Part shown: positions 19,881 through 31,200 of the stretch, piece by piece
Numbering within the stretch: position 1 is the first letter of the stretch
Layout of the letters: each line of letters opens with the position of its first letter
Assembly (NCBI GenBank): GCA_034096865.1
Contig: JAWQFJ010001142.1
Coordinates: 217,481 to 281,480, forward strand
DNA: 64,000 nt
DNA from: Theodoxus fluviatilis
Taxonomy: Eukaryota; Mollusca; Gastropoda; Cycloneritida; Neritidae
Direction of reading: 5' to 3'
Translations under genes and position numbers: made by a program
Notes under the pieces: generated by a model
Told to the model about the DNA's origin: nothing
Databases searched by the model: none
What the model saw: the letters and a program-made list of their open reading frames with translations, nothing else

Positions 19881-21925
19881 AAAAATGATCAATTACTTTT
19901 GAGTGGAAAAGTGCAGTCTGGGGGGGAAAAATTACTTCCCCCCCCCCCCTCCCCCCAATGTTGAGATTAATCAATTTGAGATGAAAAGGCATGATTAAAG
20001 TGAGTTGTACAGATTGGATTTTAATTGGAAGCATGGTGCAGAAATTACAACACAGTATAAGGAGTGGAATAGATGTGTATGAGAGGGAGAGCAAAGTGAA
20101 GGCCTTTTGGATGGCTACTGGAAACGTTGTCCTGATGTAGATGCATTTGACCCATGTACAAAGCTTCGTGAACATGACTGGCATTTCATAGTGTATATGA
20201 TGTCTGGTGGTGGTAATGTTGCAGATTACAAACCTCGTGCATGCTCGACATGCATGCGGTCTGTTATGTACTGCACTCTCCCTTTGCATGAATAATCCTT
20301 GTTTGAATACATGCTGCTTGGCATGCTCAGTAGGGAGATGCACATGTTGTGGCCGACTGACTTTTTTTCTTGTGCTTGTGGCCGTGTTAGACTTGGCAGT
20401 GGAGTCGTAGCCCTTGAGAGCAGCTTGTTGTGTTGATGTACAGAGTGACTCATTTCAGCACCTACCTACCTACTTCACCCACTGTGTTTAGTCTTGTGTT
20501 GTGCAGCCGTGTGCTGAAGGTAGTCACGAAACAGATGGAACTGCTTGCCATTCGTCCTCTGTCAGGGATGGAGTACTTAGCACAGCAATCCTCAAGTGGG
20601 GAATGGCTGTGAGTAGTTCCCATGCCTGAATCTATTATTACTCAAGTTTAGTCTTACAGAATGATGCCAGTAGGCCTTCAGGTTTACTGGTGGAGTCAGT
20701 TTATGTTTTGAGAAAGGGAGTATTGTGTTTCTTTCCCTTAGTGTGGTGCCTACCTGAACATTGTTTAACTTTTCCTTGACTTACTGCTTACTGCAACATA
20801 TGTGGCTGAAGTCTAGATAAGTTTGGGTAGTGCATATGTGGGAGTCTAGAATTTTTCTCAAGGGTAAACAAGAAAAAAGGCAAGGATTGTCATAGTTGAA
20901 CTCAATGCATTTCTACTGTTGGTGGTGGTCTGTAGTCAAGGCCAAAGACAGATTATGCAAACAATTCTCCCCTGTGTTGATGGTACCTTGGCCATACCAC
21001 AAGACTGTACATAGTGTTAATAGGATGCATTTTAGCTCCTTGTGCCTTTTCCCCATATATCTATCTATATATGTAGCAAATTACAAACCAAAAAAGAAAC
21101 AAAAAAAAGTTTGGTGAAGGGTTCTGTGTATGGTACCCTAATCCATGATTGTGTGTGCAATTTGTGTTCAAATGAAATCTTGAATGCCTTGCGGAGCGTG
21201 TATTTGGTGGATTGATTCGCTTCATTTTATCAGGATTAACATTTATGAAGGTTTTATCATGAATCATTTTAACACTGGTGAAAATTGTTGGTATGAATGC
21301 AGATAGGACAATATTTTGATGATGCATTCTTTTGCAATATTTTGTTCCAAGATGGAAATTATAATTCTGCAAATGCGATACTAATTTTGGTTTTTCCTTC
21401 ATGTGCTGCTTAGTGTAAACTTCTGCAGAAAGTTAATCGATGGCTTTGTTTACTTGCATCCTGTGTGAAAGTGAGGAAGAAGCCATTGTGATAATTGCTT
21501 GGTGTAGAGTGTACAGAAATTATATCGTGTGTGATCATCTGTCTCCAACTTTGTACCAATTAATTGCTGTGCTTCTGCCAGGGTTAATTTCTTTGATACG
21601 TGTATTTGGAATTCTGAGATTACCATGTGCGTATGATGGAGAGTTTCTGATTTATATGTTTGTGTATCGGTACATAATTCACTTCAAATTGTTCATTTCT
21701 GAGGTTTGGCTCTGATCTCTGATATATTTGCTTATGCAGCCCACTACTGTGTGTTTTACTTACTTTTTCTTTATCAAGGTTTAAGGGACAGCTTGGTGCT
21801 AGTCTTTGGCTTGTGGGAAAAGAGGAAATGAAATTCTGATCAGCAATTTGGTAAAATTTCCTATTGAGTGCATAAAAGAAAAAATGTTGTATTAATTGTT
21901 TCCATTAGTTCATTTAGTAGTATAA
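19881..21925. other. No supported gene; possible long 3' UTR of LARP1
   Basis: AT-rich unique-looking sequence with a C-run at 19937-19956. Short open frames on both strands show no recognisable domains. Confidence 0.4.
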
Positions 21926-21931
21926 AATAAA
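21926..21931 (+). promoter_or_regulatory. Candidate distal poly(A) signal for LARP1
   Basis: AATAAA within TATAAAATAAAAAAATT, followed by a GT-rich element (CAGTGTTGTTGTAG) about 20 bp on, a plausible cleavage context. Confidence 0.4.
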
Positions 21932-22054
21932 AAAATTAAACCTCCAGTGTTGTTGTAGCCATTTGTGCTGCTCTTTGCACCATGATCATCATCATTATAT
22001 AAAAATAATAACTCCACACGCTACCTCGATGGGTGGAAATTGTCAAACGCCATA

Positions 22055-22060
22055 TTTATT
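22055..22060 (-). promoter_or_regulatory. Candidate distal poly(A) signal for the CDKL5-like gene
   Basis: TTTATT on + is AATAAA on -. It would give a very long 3' UTR converging on LARP1. Another - strand AATAAA lies at 24604-24609. Which one is used cannot be told from sequence. Confidence 0.2.
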
Positions 22061-22317
22061 CAACATGGACGAAGCCATCTCCATTGGCAAGGGAGATAAC
22101 CAGTAAAATAAGGGAGGCAATTACTAGTCGACTAGGTCTCATCGGCCAAACTAGAAGCAGCTGATCAACCACCACAGCCATGGCACGAACTTATCACAGG
22201 CTGACAGCAACTTCAGGAATAATTTACAAATTATCAGAGGAAATTGACAGTCCCTTATACTGTTACTGCATATTCATGCATCAGAATTTTTTTTAAAAAA
22301 TTCATGCATCAGGTCAT

Positions 22318-22512
22318 CAGACCTGTTTACACTTCCGCAATTTGCGGAAATCTTCTGATTTTGAGTCCGAGTCTCCGCTTTTACGGCCGATCTTCCGGCC
22401 GATATTTCGCTGAAAAAATCAAAATCTTCCTCTTGAAGATCAAAACCTTCCGCATTTTTCTGGTTATTTATCAAATCTTCCTCATAAGGGTTTTTGGGGG
22501 TAAACAGGTCTG
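22318..22512 (+). mobile_element. hAT-like MITE, family D, with 6-bp target duplication
   Basis: Perfect 13-bp inverted ends CAGACCTGTTTAC and GTAAACAGGTCTG enclose only 195 bp. GGTCAT is duplicated at 22312-22317 and 22513-22518. Beside the left end is a stem TTCCGC-AATTT-GCGGAA. CTTCCG and ATCTTCC words recur through the element. No coding sequence. Confidence 0.93.
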
Positions 22513-23287
22513 GGTCATGCAAATTTATGCAACATGATCATGAGTGACTGTATTGCTTTTAACCAGGAAAAGTCAGGACAATTACTTATAAGATGGGCAT
22601 CATATACAGCTCACCAGAAACAACATTGACCCCTCATACTTCTTGAGTTGTGATTTTAGAGGATGAATGGAGTTCTATGGCCTACCAACCTTCGTTATAA
22701 TTTATTGTGATCAATGCCCTTACATAGCCAACAGAGTCAAGTAATGGAGATCATATGTGTATGTTTAAGTCTATTATAGTGTTAATTCTATTTATAGTGT
22801 TATCAATCTCATACCCCACTAGTATATTTAGACTATGTACAAAATTGTTCACATAGCACACTGTTGCAAACTTTTCACTGATAGAAGTAATATTTAACAC
22901 ACTTTGTCTCACTGGATGCAAAAAAAGATTACATGATTTCCTTGTGGAAAAGCACAGTAAACGAAATCAATATGCAACACTGCACAGGTCAGAAAACTTC
23001 AAGCATCTCATGAACTAAACTTAAAACACCATACAAAATATGGTGAACTCTTATTAGTTTCATATCACACAATTGCATCTAAGCTATTAAAGTATTTGCA
23101 AATAAATGTACAACATGCACACATGGATGAAAACACAAGCTCATCTCTTTGGATAACAAGACCAAATGCGTATTTGTTATGTCAAAAGGACATTAATAAT
23201 TTCAATAAATGTGTCATAATGAACAGAAAAGGAAAAAAATAACCTGAATTTCACAGCTAGTGACTGCAATGATAAAGCTACGACCAT

Positions 23288-24157
23288 CTTGCCATCGCTC
23301 CCTACATGTACCGCCATCGCTCACTACATGTACCGCCATCGCTCACTACATGTACCGCCATCGCTCACTACATGTACCGCCATCGCTCACTACATGTACC
23401 GCCATCGCTCACTACATGTACCGCCATCGCTCCAGACATGTACTGCCATCGCTCCCTACATGTACCGCCATCGCTCACTACATGTACCGCCATCGCTCAC
23501 TACATGTACCGCCATCGCTCACTACATGTACCGCCATCGCTCACTACATGTACCGCCATCGCTCACTACATGTACCGCCATCGCTCACTACATGTACCGC
23601 CATCGCTCCCTACATGTACCGCCATCGCTCACTACATGTACCGCCATCGCTCACATGTACCGTCATCGCTCACTACATGTACCGCCATCGCTCACTACAT
23701 GTACCGCCATCGCTCACTACATGTACCGCCATCGCTCACGACATGTACCGCCATCGCTCACTACATGTACCGCCATCGCTCACTACATGTACCGCCATCG
23801 CTCCCTACATGTACCGCCATCGCTCACTACATGTACCGCCATCGCTCACTACATGTACCGCCATCGCTCACTACATGTACCGCCATCGCTCCCTACATGT
23901 ACCGCCATCGCTCACTACATGTACCGCCATCGCTCACTACATGTACCGCCATCGCTCACTACATGTACCGCCATCGCTCACTACATGTACCATGATCGCT
24001 CACTACATGTACCGCCATCGCTCACTACATGTACCGCCATCGCTCACTACATGTACCGCCATCGCTCACTACATGTACCGCCATCGCTCACTACATGTAC
24101 CGCCATCGCTCACTACATGTACCGCCATCGCTCACGACATGTACCGCCATCGCTCAA
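23288..24157 (+). repeat. 22-bp minisatellite, about 39 copies
   Basis: Units of CATCGCTCACTACATGTACC plus GC, with CTCCCT, CTCACG and CTCCAG variants and one shortened unit near 23650. Open frames of up to 340 codons in all three + frames arise because the unit has no stop in any frame. Confidence 0.97.
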
Positions 24158-25667
24158 CTGTACACAGCTGCTGGTAAACTGCACATTCAGCCACTATTCA
24201 GGACGGTCCAGTTTTGCATCATTTCATGCCATTTTACGACTTTGTTGGAAAGAGCTTAAGAACCTACACACAAAATTAAGTAAACAGATGCCTTTAATAA
24301 ACATCAACTAGATCCATGAACTGTCAAAATAACCCATGTACCCCTCACATCTAGTCCTGCATCACTCCGAGGCTTAGAATAAGCATGCTCAGACTCCTCA
24401 ACTGAATAGACATGCAAATAACACGAGCTCCAGTGTCACACATAGTTTGGAAACAATTTCAGTAATTCAAAGCAAACTGATTACATACTTATCTCAACTA
24501 CTCTGTTCAGTGCCCAACTATCAATTGTCAAAAGCTTGTAAATGAGGTAGTTTACAGTGGGACCCAGTTTCTACACTAAAAAAAGGTAGTTCAGTTCAAA
24601 GATTTTATTGAAAAAGTTTAACTAAAATATGTTGCCAACAGTTGATGATACACATCAGGAGAGCTAACTGCTAATAACTTCATTCATTTGTTGAGAACAG
24701 ACCCAGAGCACCAAACACAACACAAACCTACTCCACTGTTGTAAGTCCCCTGGAAATTATTAACGGTCAAAAACAGAGAAAACTCCAGTGGATGAGTATA
24801 TCAGTAATTCACTTGGCAAGAAATAAGACAAATCTCAGTGCCCCTTCTTTCCACTCACTCTAACAACTCCTCATAAAATAAGTTTATAATAAATGATTAT
24901 TAATGAGTTTAATAACCATTAGTGCAGCATGTTACAGACAAGCAACAGCAAATAAATGGGCACCTTCAACTTCTCTACAGCAGGATTTTGAGATATAATC
25001 AGTTCCAATCAAAAAGCACTCTGTTAAAATCTGGCCATATTCCTGGACCAAGAAAACTGCCACAGCTGATAGGCTGTAAAACAATTCAGCACACTTCCAC
25101 TCTCAAAAGAATCTCACAGCATCATGCCATTCCAAGCAATTTTCATCTTTTTGTAGGCCATTTGGGACAGGTCTTCCTCCAATTCAACACATAATTTCTT
25201 CCATTCTTAGAAAAGTGGCAAACTTTTCCGTGGCAATGAATTGCCTCAAAGAGCAAAATAATACGAAGATTATTATCACAAAGGCCAGTTCATAATGTCA
25301 CAATGTAAAGGAAATTAAAAGAAAAATAACATTTAGTCTTAGGTAGTTGTCTTCTGTCCAAGTCATAATCAGCTCTAAGCCACTATTGACATGGACTGAA
25401 ACAATGGGTCTAACAACCTAAGTATAATAGTAAGTAATTACTGCATGACCAGGTAATAAAAACTGAAAGATGATATGGAAGCATGCAATTCAGCAACTTT
25501 TGCTTCTCTCTCTGCCCATCCCAACCTTCACCTTTTTACCCCCTCAACCCCCCCCCCCCCCCCCCCCTGCATGCACATGCACCCACACAGAGTAAGCATG
25601 TGTACAAAGTGATCAACCCTAAAGAGTGTGCAAGCAAGCATGTGTGCAAGCACATGCACACACACAA

Positions 25668-25705
<38 letters not shown>

Positions 25706-27882
25706 TTCTGCCACCTCACTATTTCACAATTCTGGTTAACCTCTATCTGTGTGTGAAGCCCTCAAGCTCCACCTACAGCCTATTCTATTTGACCAGTGTC
25801 CACCATGAGTATGTGCAGGACAACTTCAAGAGCCACAAAGGCCAACTCTCACCTGAGATATAAACGAGCATTTATGGATGGACTGGACGGAAAGTGTAGC
25901 ACAGATTTTCTCTCTCACTGTGACCAGTTAAAAAAATACAAAAGTTCAAAATTGAATGAAGGTAGCTGTTTGCATCCGGCTGTTCAATTGATAAGTGAAT
26001 ATCCCATTCTAATGAACTCACTGGAACACTGGTTGTTCACACTCAACTAATGATCACAGCATGAAAACATTTGATGAAACACCAGTGGTATTTAGTAGTA
26101 GACAAGTTAAACCACACAAGGTCAGATTGTCTTTAGCCTTTAATAAACATATTTCCTATAGTTAATGGCCATATATATTTACAGTTAATGTTTGAATTAA
26201 AAATAAAATGCAAGCAAAATATTACTTCAAAAATCAATGTTTCTTTAAAGAAATATTCTAATAAATGTCATCAGAACAATCAAGTTTTTTCAATCTTATT
26301 TCATGCTTCTTCAGTGTCCCCAATTGAAGAATATTATTGCTCTTCTTCATTGTTAAAAAGTGATTTCCACTCAAATATGCTTATCTCACGGTAATAAAAG
26401 TCCACATAATCATGCCAATTATAAATTGTCAAAAGTTATACAATTGTCATTCGTGTATTTTCTTGTCTCATGAACAAAAGAATATTTCTTTACTGTCATT
26501 TACTCCACATATAATAGTCATCTACTTAACACCAGAGCAACATTGCACACACAAGACAAAACATTCTGCACCTCGCAGAACCACTGGTCCCAAAGAAACC
26601 TTTCAAGATTGGCACACTGCAGGTTTCAAATCAGGTTTGCATGTCAAGGCCTCAAAGTCAAAGCCAAAGGAGCTGGCTGGCTCCTCCTCCAATGTGCCTT
26701 CCATAGCTGGTGACTGCAACCAACTTACAAGACAGCCATGGCATCAGCAGCACTTCGTAAGTTCTTTCTTCCCAGACAAACTCTGAAAGCAATGATCCAA
26801 ACTATCTTCTACTGATAATAATGAAGCAGTTGGACTGAAGTCCCCCTTGTTTTCATCATTCTACTGAGGGTGGGATTCAAAACTTTTCGTGACAGACACT
26901 TCCAAGATCTGCAATTTGAATGAACCAAGATCCTTTTGCTTGAATATTAAAAAAATACTGACTTCTGAATAAGTTCTCTTCAAGTTTCATCATCATATAT
27001 AATGAGGGACAGTGGGTTCTCTTCAAATTGATGAAGTATCACTAGACATTAATATTGATACATGAGCATTCATCTCGTAAGTCAGGTGGTCAGGCAGGCA
27101 GTGTGTTCATGTCAGTCTCAGTGTCAGTCATCATAAGTGTGTCTGACCTTGTTGCTACTAATGTACATGTAAACATTTGGTCCACACCAGCAGGTCCTAT
27201 ATTTCCTGTCATCCTCCATGATTCAATTTCATTCTTTCTCAATAGTTTCCTGACTGTCATAAGAATTCCATAATAGACCAATTGATTCGTTACACTAACC
27301 TACCGAAGCAGAAAAGTAGACAAGATTCCACATTTACTCCCCGTCAGACCAGTTGAGGTGTAACACCACTATGTTGTGAAGCATCAGAGACAAGATTCTC
27401 TACGGATTTCTGCAAGGAAAGTGAAGTAGTAGTACCACACAACTTTGGGCAAGGTACAAACATCTGCTTCAAGATGAAGTTCATGTTGGGAGACCCTCCA
27501 AGGACCATATAATTTTGGCCCCATCAGACAGGAAATGTAACACTATGAAGATGGGGTGCAATGAACCTCAGTACAAAATGAGGAACTGCCTGTAAATGTC
27601 TTAGTACAGCACAACATAGCGAAAATATACAGCCATTGGAAACTCTTTCAACAGCCATGCAGCAATTGTCTTTCATGTCCTTGTTTACTTCTGCAAGTTG
27701 AAGATGATGCTCAATGAGGTTTGGCAAGACAATTCAGTGGTATTCACAGAACTTTGTTCTGTCACAAAGCACAGATCTACAGCATGTTGACCTCCTTTCC
27801 AGGGACACTCCTTTGACTGCAGGAAAGAGCTTGTAAACAATCCACAACAAGCACAAACTGGAAAAAGCATGAAACTGCTCCA
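24158..27882. other. No supported gene; downstream / possible 3' UTR of CDKL5-like gene
   Basis: AT-rich, with a poly-C run (25550-25567) and a (CA)n tract (25656-25700). On the - strand 26640-26720 reads MEGTLEEEPASSFGFDFEAL preceded by TTGGTTGCAG, which could be an alternative last exon but lacks confirmation. Confidence 0.4.
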
Positions 27883-28206
27883 TCACAAATAGGAGTCTGG
27901 AAAAGTGCGAAACTCGGCGGGGGTTCGGTTTCCTCGACGAACAGGTCGGAGGTCAGCATTACGAGGTGAGGCTCCAGAGTCTGGCGAATCGTTGTTGCCA
28001 AGCACGGAGGAGGGCCGGGACTTGGGGCCTGTACGCAGCTCCAGCCCCGACCTGGCAGCCACGGCTTTGGCCTCCGCCTCACACCCACCCCCCGCTGCCC
28101 TGGTCCCCGCCCCCCCTGCTTCAGGCAGGTAGCTGGCATAGCTGTGCTGGACACCAGCCTTGTGTAGTGGCATCAGTCTCCCACCCTGCAAACCAGCAAG
28201 GACATT
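27883..28206 (-). CDS. CDKL5: CDKL5-like last coding exon
   Basis: The acceptor on - is AGTACTCCCCCTACAG, phase 0. Encodes 107 residues starting [20 protein letters not shown] and ending [12 protein letters not shown], stop at 27883-27885. Gly/Ala-rich and Arg/Pro-rich. GC content is well above the neighbouring introns, consistent with coding. No clear counterpart to the vertebrate C-terminus. Confidence 0.7.
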   Translation of the reverse strand, partial: NVLAGLQGGRLMPLHKAGVQHSYASYLPEAGGAGTRAAGGGCEAEAKAVAARSGLELRTGPKSRPSSVLGNNDSPDSGASPRNADLRPVRRGNRTPAEFRTFPDSYL

Positions 28207-31200
28207 CTGTAGGGGGAGTACTGAGAGAGAGGGGAAGCAAGAGTCAATAACAAAGACATTTTCACAACAGCGACCTAATAACATAGACAAAGTTGTTCAA
28301 AGGTTCATGAGGAAAACAAAAGGCTCTTGTATAATGAATATGAAATGGTTACATCAAAATGTTACCACACACACAAAGAATTCAATGTTCTCTTTTTGTT
28401 CCATCAAAATTCAGCATCTTCTGAACCATTCACCTAGATTTCACAGGAATGGGCTCAAAAGGGTGAGGTGGGGGTGGGGGTGGGGTGAGGGGTGGGGGGT
28501 GGGGTGGGGTGGGTGGGGGTTGAAGTGGGGGAGCTCCCAACATTCAAAACAATTAACCTTAGTATTGCTCTCACTGCTGTCATTATAATGAGATAAAAAA
28601 TACTGCTCTAAATAAATTTCTAATGCTTCATCATTGCTTTTCTATTGTGATCCATGAAATAAAAAGCATTTGTTGAAAAAGTGTTTCATGTGAAAAGTGT
28701 GTCAGCTGAATTAGCTGTATTTCATGCAGAAACAGTGTAAGCATCTGTCCAGTGTTCAGTGTGCAGGCAGCAGACACTACTGATGAGAACTGCTTGCTCA
28801 TGATGTTGCTGTCAGCATCAAGACTTGCAGTGTTCAGTGTGCAGGCACCAGACACTACTGATGAGAACTGCTTGCTCAGTGTGCAGGCACCAGACACTAC
28901 TGATGAGAACTGCTTGCTCAGTGTGCAGGCACCAGACACTACTGATGAGAACTGCTTGCTCAGGATGTTGCTGCAGGCACCAGACACTACTGATGAGAAC
29001 TGCTTACTCAGTGTGCAGGCACCAGACACTACTGATGAGAACTGCTTGCTCAGTGTGCAGGCACCAGACACTACTGATGAGAACTGCTTGCTCAGTGTGC
29101 AGGCACCAGACACTACTGATGAGAACTGCTTGCTCAGTGTGCAGGCACCAGACACTACTGATGAGAACTGCTTGCTCAGTGTGCAGGCACCAGACACTAC
29201 TGATGAGAACTGCTTGCTCAGTGTGCAGGCACCAGACACTACTGATGAGAACTGCTTGCTCAGTGTGCAGGCACCAGACACTACTGATGAGAACTGCTTG
29301 CTCAGTGTGCAGGCACCAGACACTACTGATGAGAACTGCTTGCTCAGTGTGCAGGCACCAGACACTACTGATGAGAACTGCTTGCTCAGTGTGCAGGCAC
29401 CAGACACTACTGATGAGAACTGCTTGCTCAGTGTGCAGGCACCAGACACTACTGATGAGAACTGCTTGCTCAGTGTGCAGGCACCAGACACTACTGATGA
29501 GAACTGCTTGCTCAGTGTGCAGGCACCAGACACTACTGATGAGAACTGCTTGCTCAGGATGTTGCTGTCAGCATCAAGACTTGCAGTGATCTCAGCATCA
29601 CAGTCATGCCAGAGAAGTACACGTGCAAAGTGCAGGGTGTATTTCATGCACTGTTTCAGCAAGGAACCAACATGGCTTGATCCTCAAACTCCCCAAACAT
29701 CTTAAATGCATGCACAATTCCATTCCATTATGTCTACATGACACCAAAGAGCAGTACTTTTAGTCAAACTTTATTTCAAACTTTTTCAGTCCTTGAGAGT
29801 TTTAAAATAATGTTCAAGTAACCTGTGGCATTGAGTGTTTTCAAAAGGGAGGGAAAGGCACATCAAATAATCCACTCATATCAGCCATAAACACAAACAG
29901 GAATCAACGTCCTTTAGGGCACAAGTCCATTCTAGCACAAAGAAAACAAATGATTCCCATCACCATCACTTCCAACTAAACCCACGACAAGATAATCATC
30001 CTATCCTCCTCCTACTTAAGAGTACAATACCTTTTGCTCCTATATGCCTAGTTTCTACTCATCTAGGAGGAACTTTAAAATCTGGCCATACATGCTGAAG
30101 CACTGATGTGAGCAGAATCTGGCTGTATTTCCCATCTGTGGTATGGTCTGGTTTTTGTAGTGATTTGAATAGGGTCTGGATTTTGTATGGCTTAAAATAG
30201 GATCTGGATTTTGTAGCAATTTGAATTGGGTCTGAATTTTGTAGTGATTTGAATAAGGCTTGGAATTTGTAGTGATTTGAAAAGAGACTGGTTTTTTATT
30301 AGTATTTTAAATAGGGTCTGGATTTTGCAGTGATTTGAATAGGGCCTGGTTTTTGTATTGATTTGAATAGGGCCTGGTTTTTGTATTGATTTGAATAGGG
30401 TCTGGTTTTTGTAGTAGTTTGAATAGGGCCTGGATTTTGTAATGATTTGAATAGGGCCTGGTATTTGTAGTGATTTGAATAAGGCCTGGTTTTTGTAGTA
30501 GTTTGAATAGGGCCTGGATTCTGTAGTGATTTGAATAGGGCCTGGATCTTGTAGTGATTTGAATAGGGCCTGGTTTTTGTAGTGATTTGAATAGGGCCTG
30601 GTTTTTGTAGTGATTTGAATAGGGCCTGGTTTTTGTAGTGATTTCAATAGGGTCTGGTTTTTGTAGTGATTTGAATAGGGCCTGGTTTTTGTAGTGATTT
30701 GAATAGGGCCTGGTTTTTGTAGATTTGAATATCCTGGTTTTTGTAGTGATTTGAATAGGGTCTGGTTTTTGTAGTGATTTGAATAGGGCCTGGTTTTTGT
30801 ATTGATTTGAATAGGGCCTGGTTTTTGTAGTGATTTGAATAGGGTCTGGTTTTTGTAGATTTGAATAGGGCCCAGATTTTGTAGTGATTCCAAAATGGCC
30901 TGGAATTTGCAGTGATTTGAATAGGGCCTGGATTTTGTAGTGATTTGAATAGGGCCTGGTTTTTGTAGATTTGAATAGGGCCTGGTTTTGTAGTGATTTG
31001 AATAGGGCCTGGTTGTGTAGTGATTTGAATAGGCCCTGGATTCTGTAGTGATTTTAATAGGGCCTGGTTTTTGTATTGATTTGAATAGGGCCTGATTTTT
31101 GTAGTGATTTGAATAAGGTCTGGTTTTTGTATTGATTTGAATAGGGCCTGGTTTTTGTATTGATTTGAATAGGGCCTGGTTTTTGTAGTGATTTGAATAG

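Noticed and set aside
23260..24311. Open frames of 229-340 codons with CTAIAHYMYRHRS-type repeats
   Set aside because: Product of the 22-bp minisatellite in all three frames.
28631..29705. 317- and 343-codon frames on opposite strands
   Set aside because: Both come from the 42-bp array; neither has non-repeat coding sequence or splice support.
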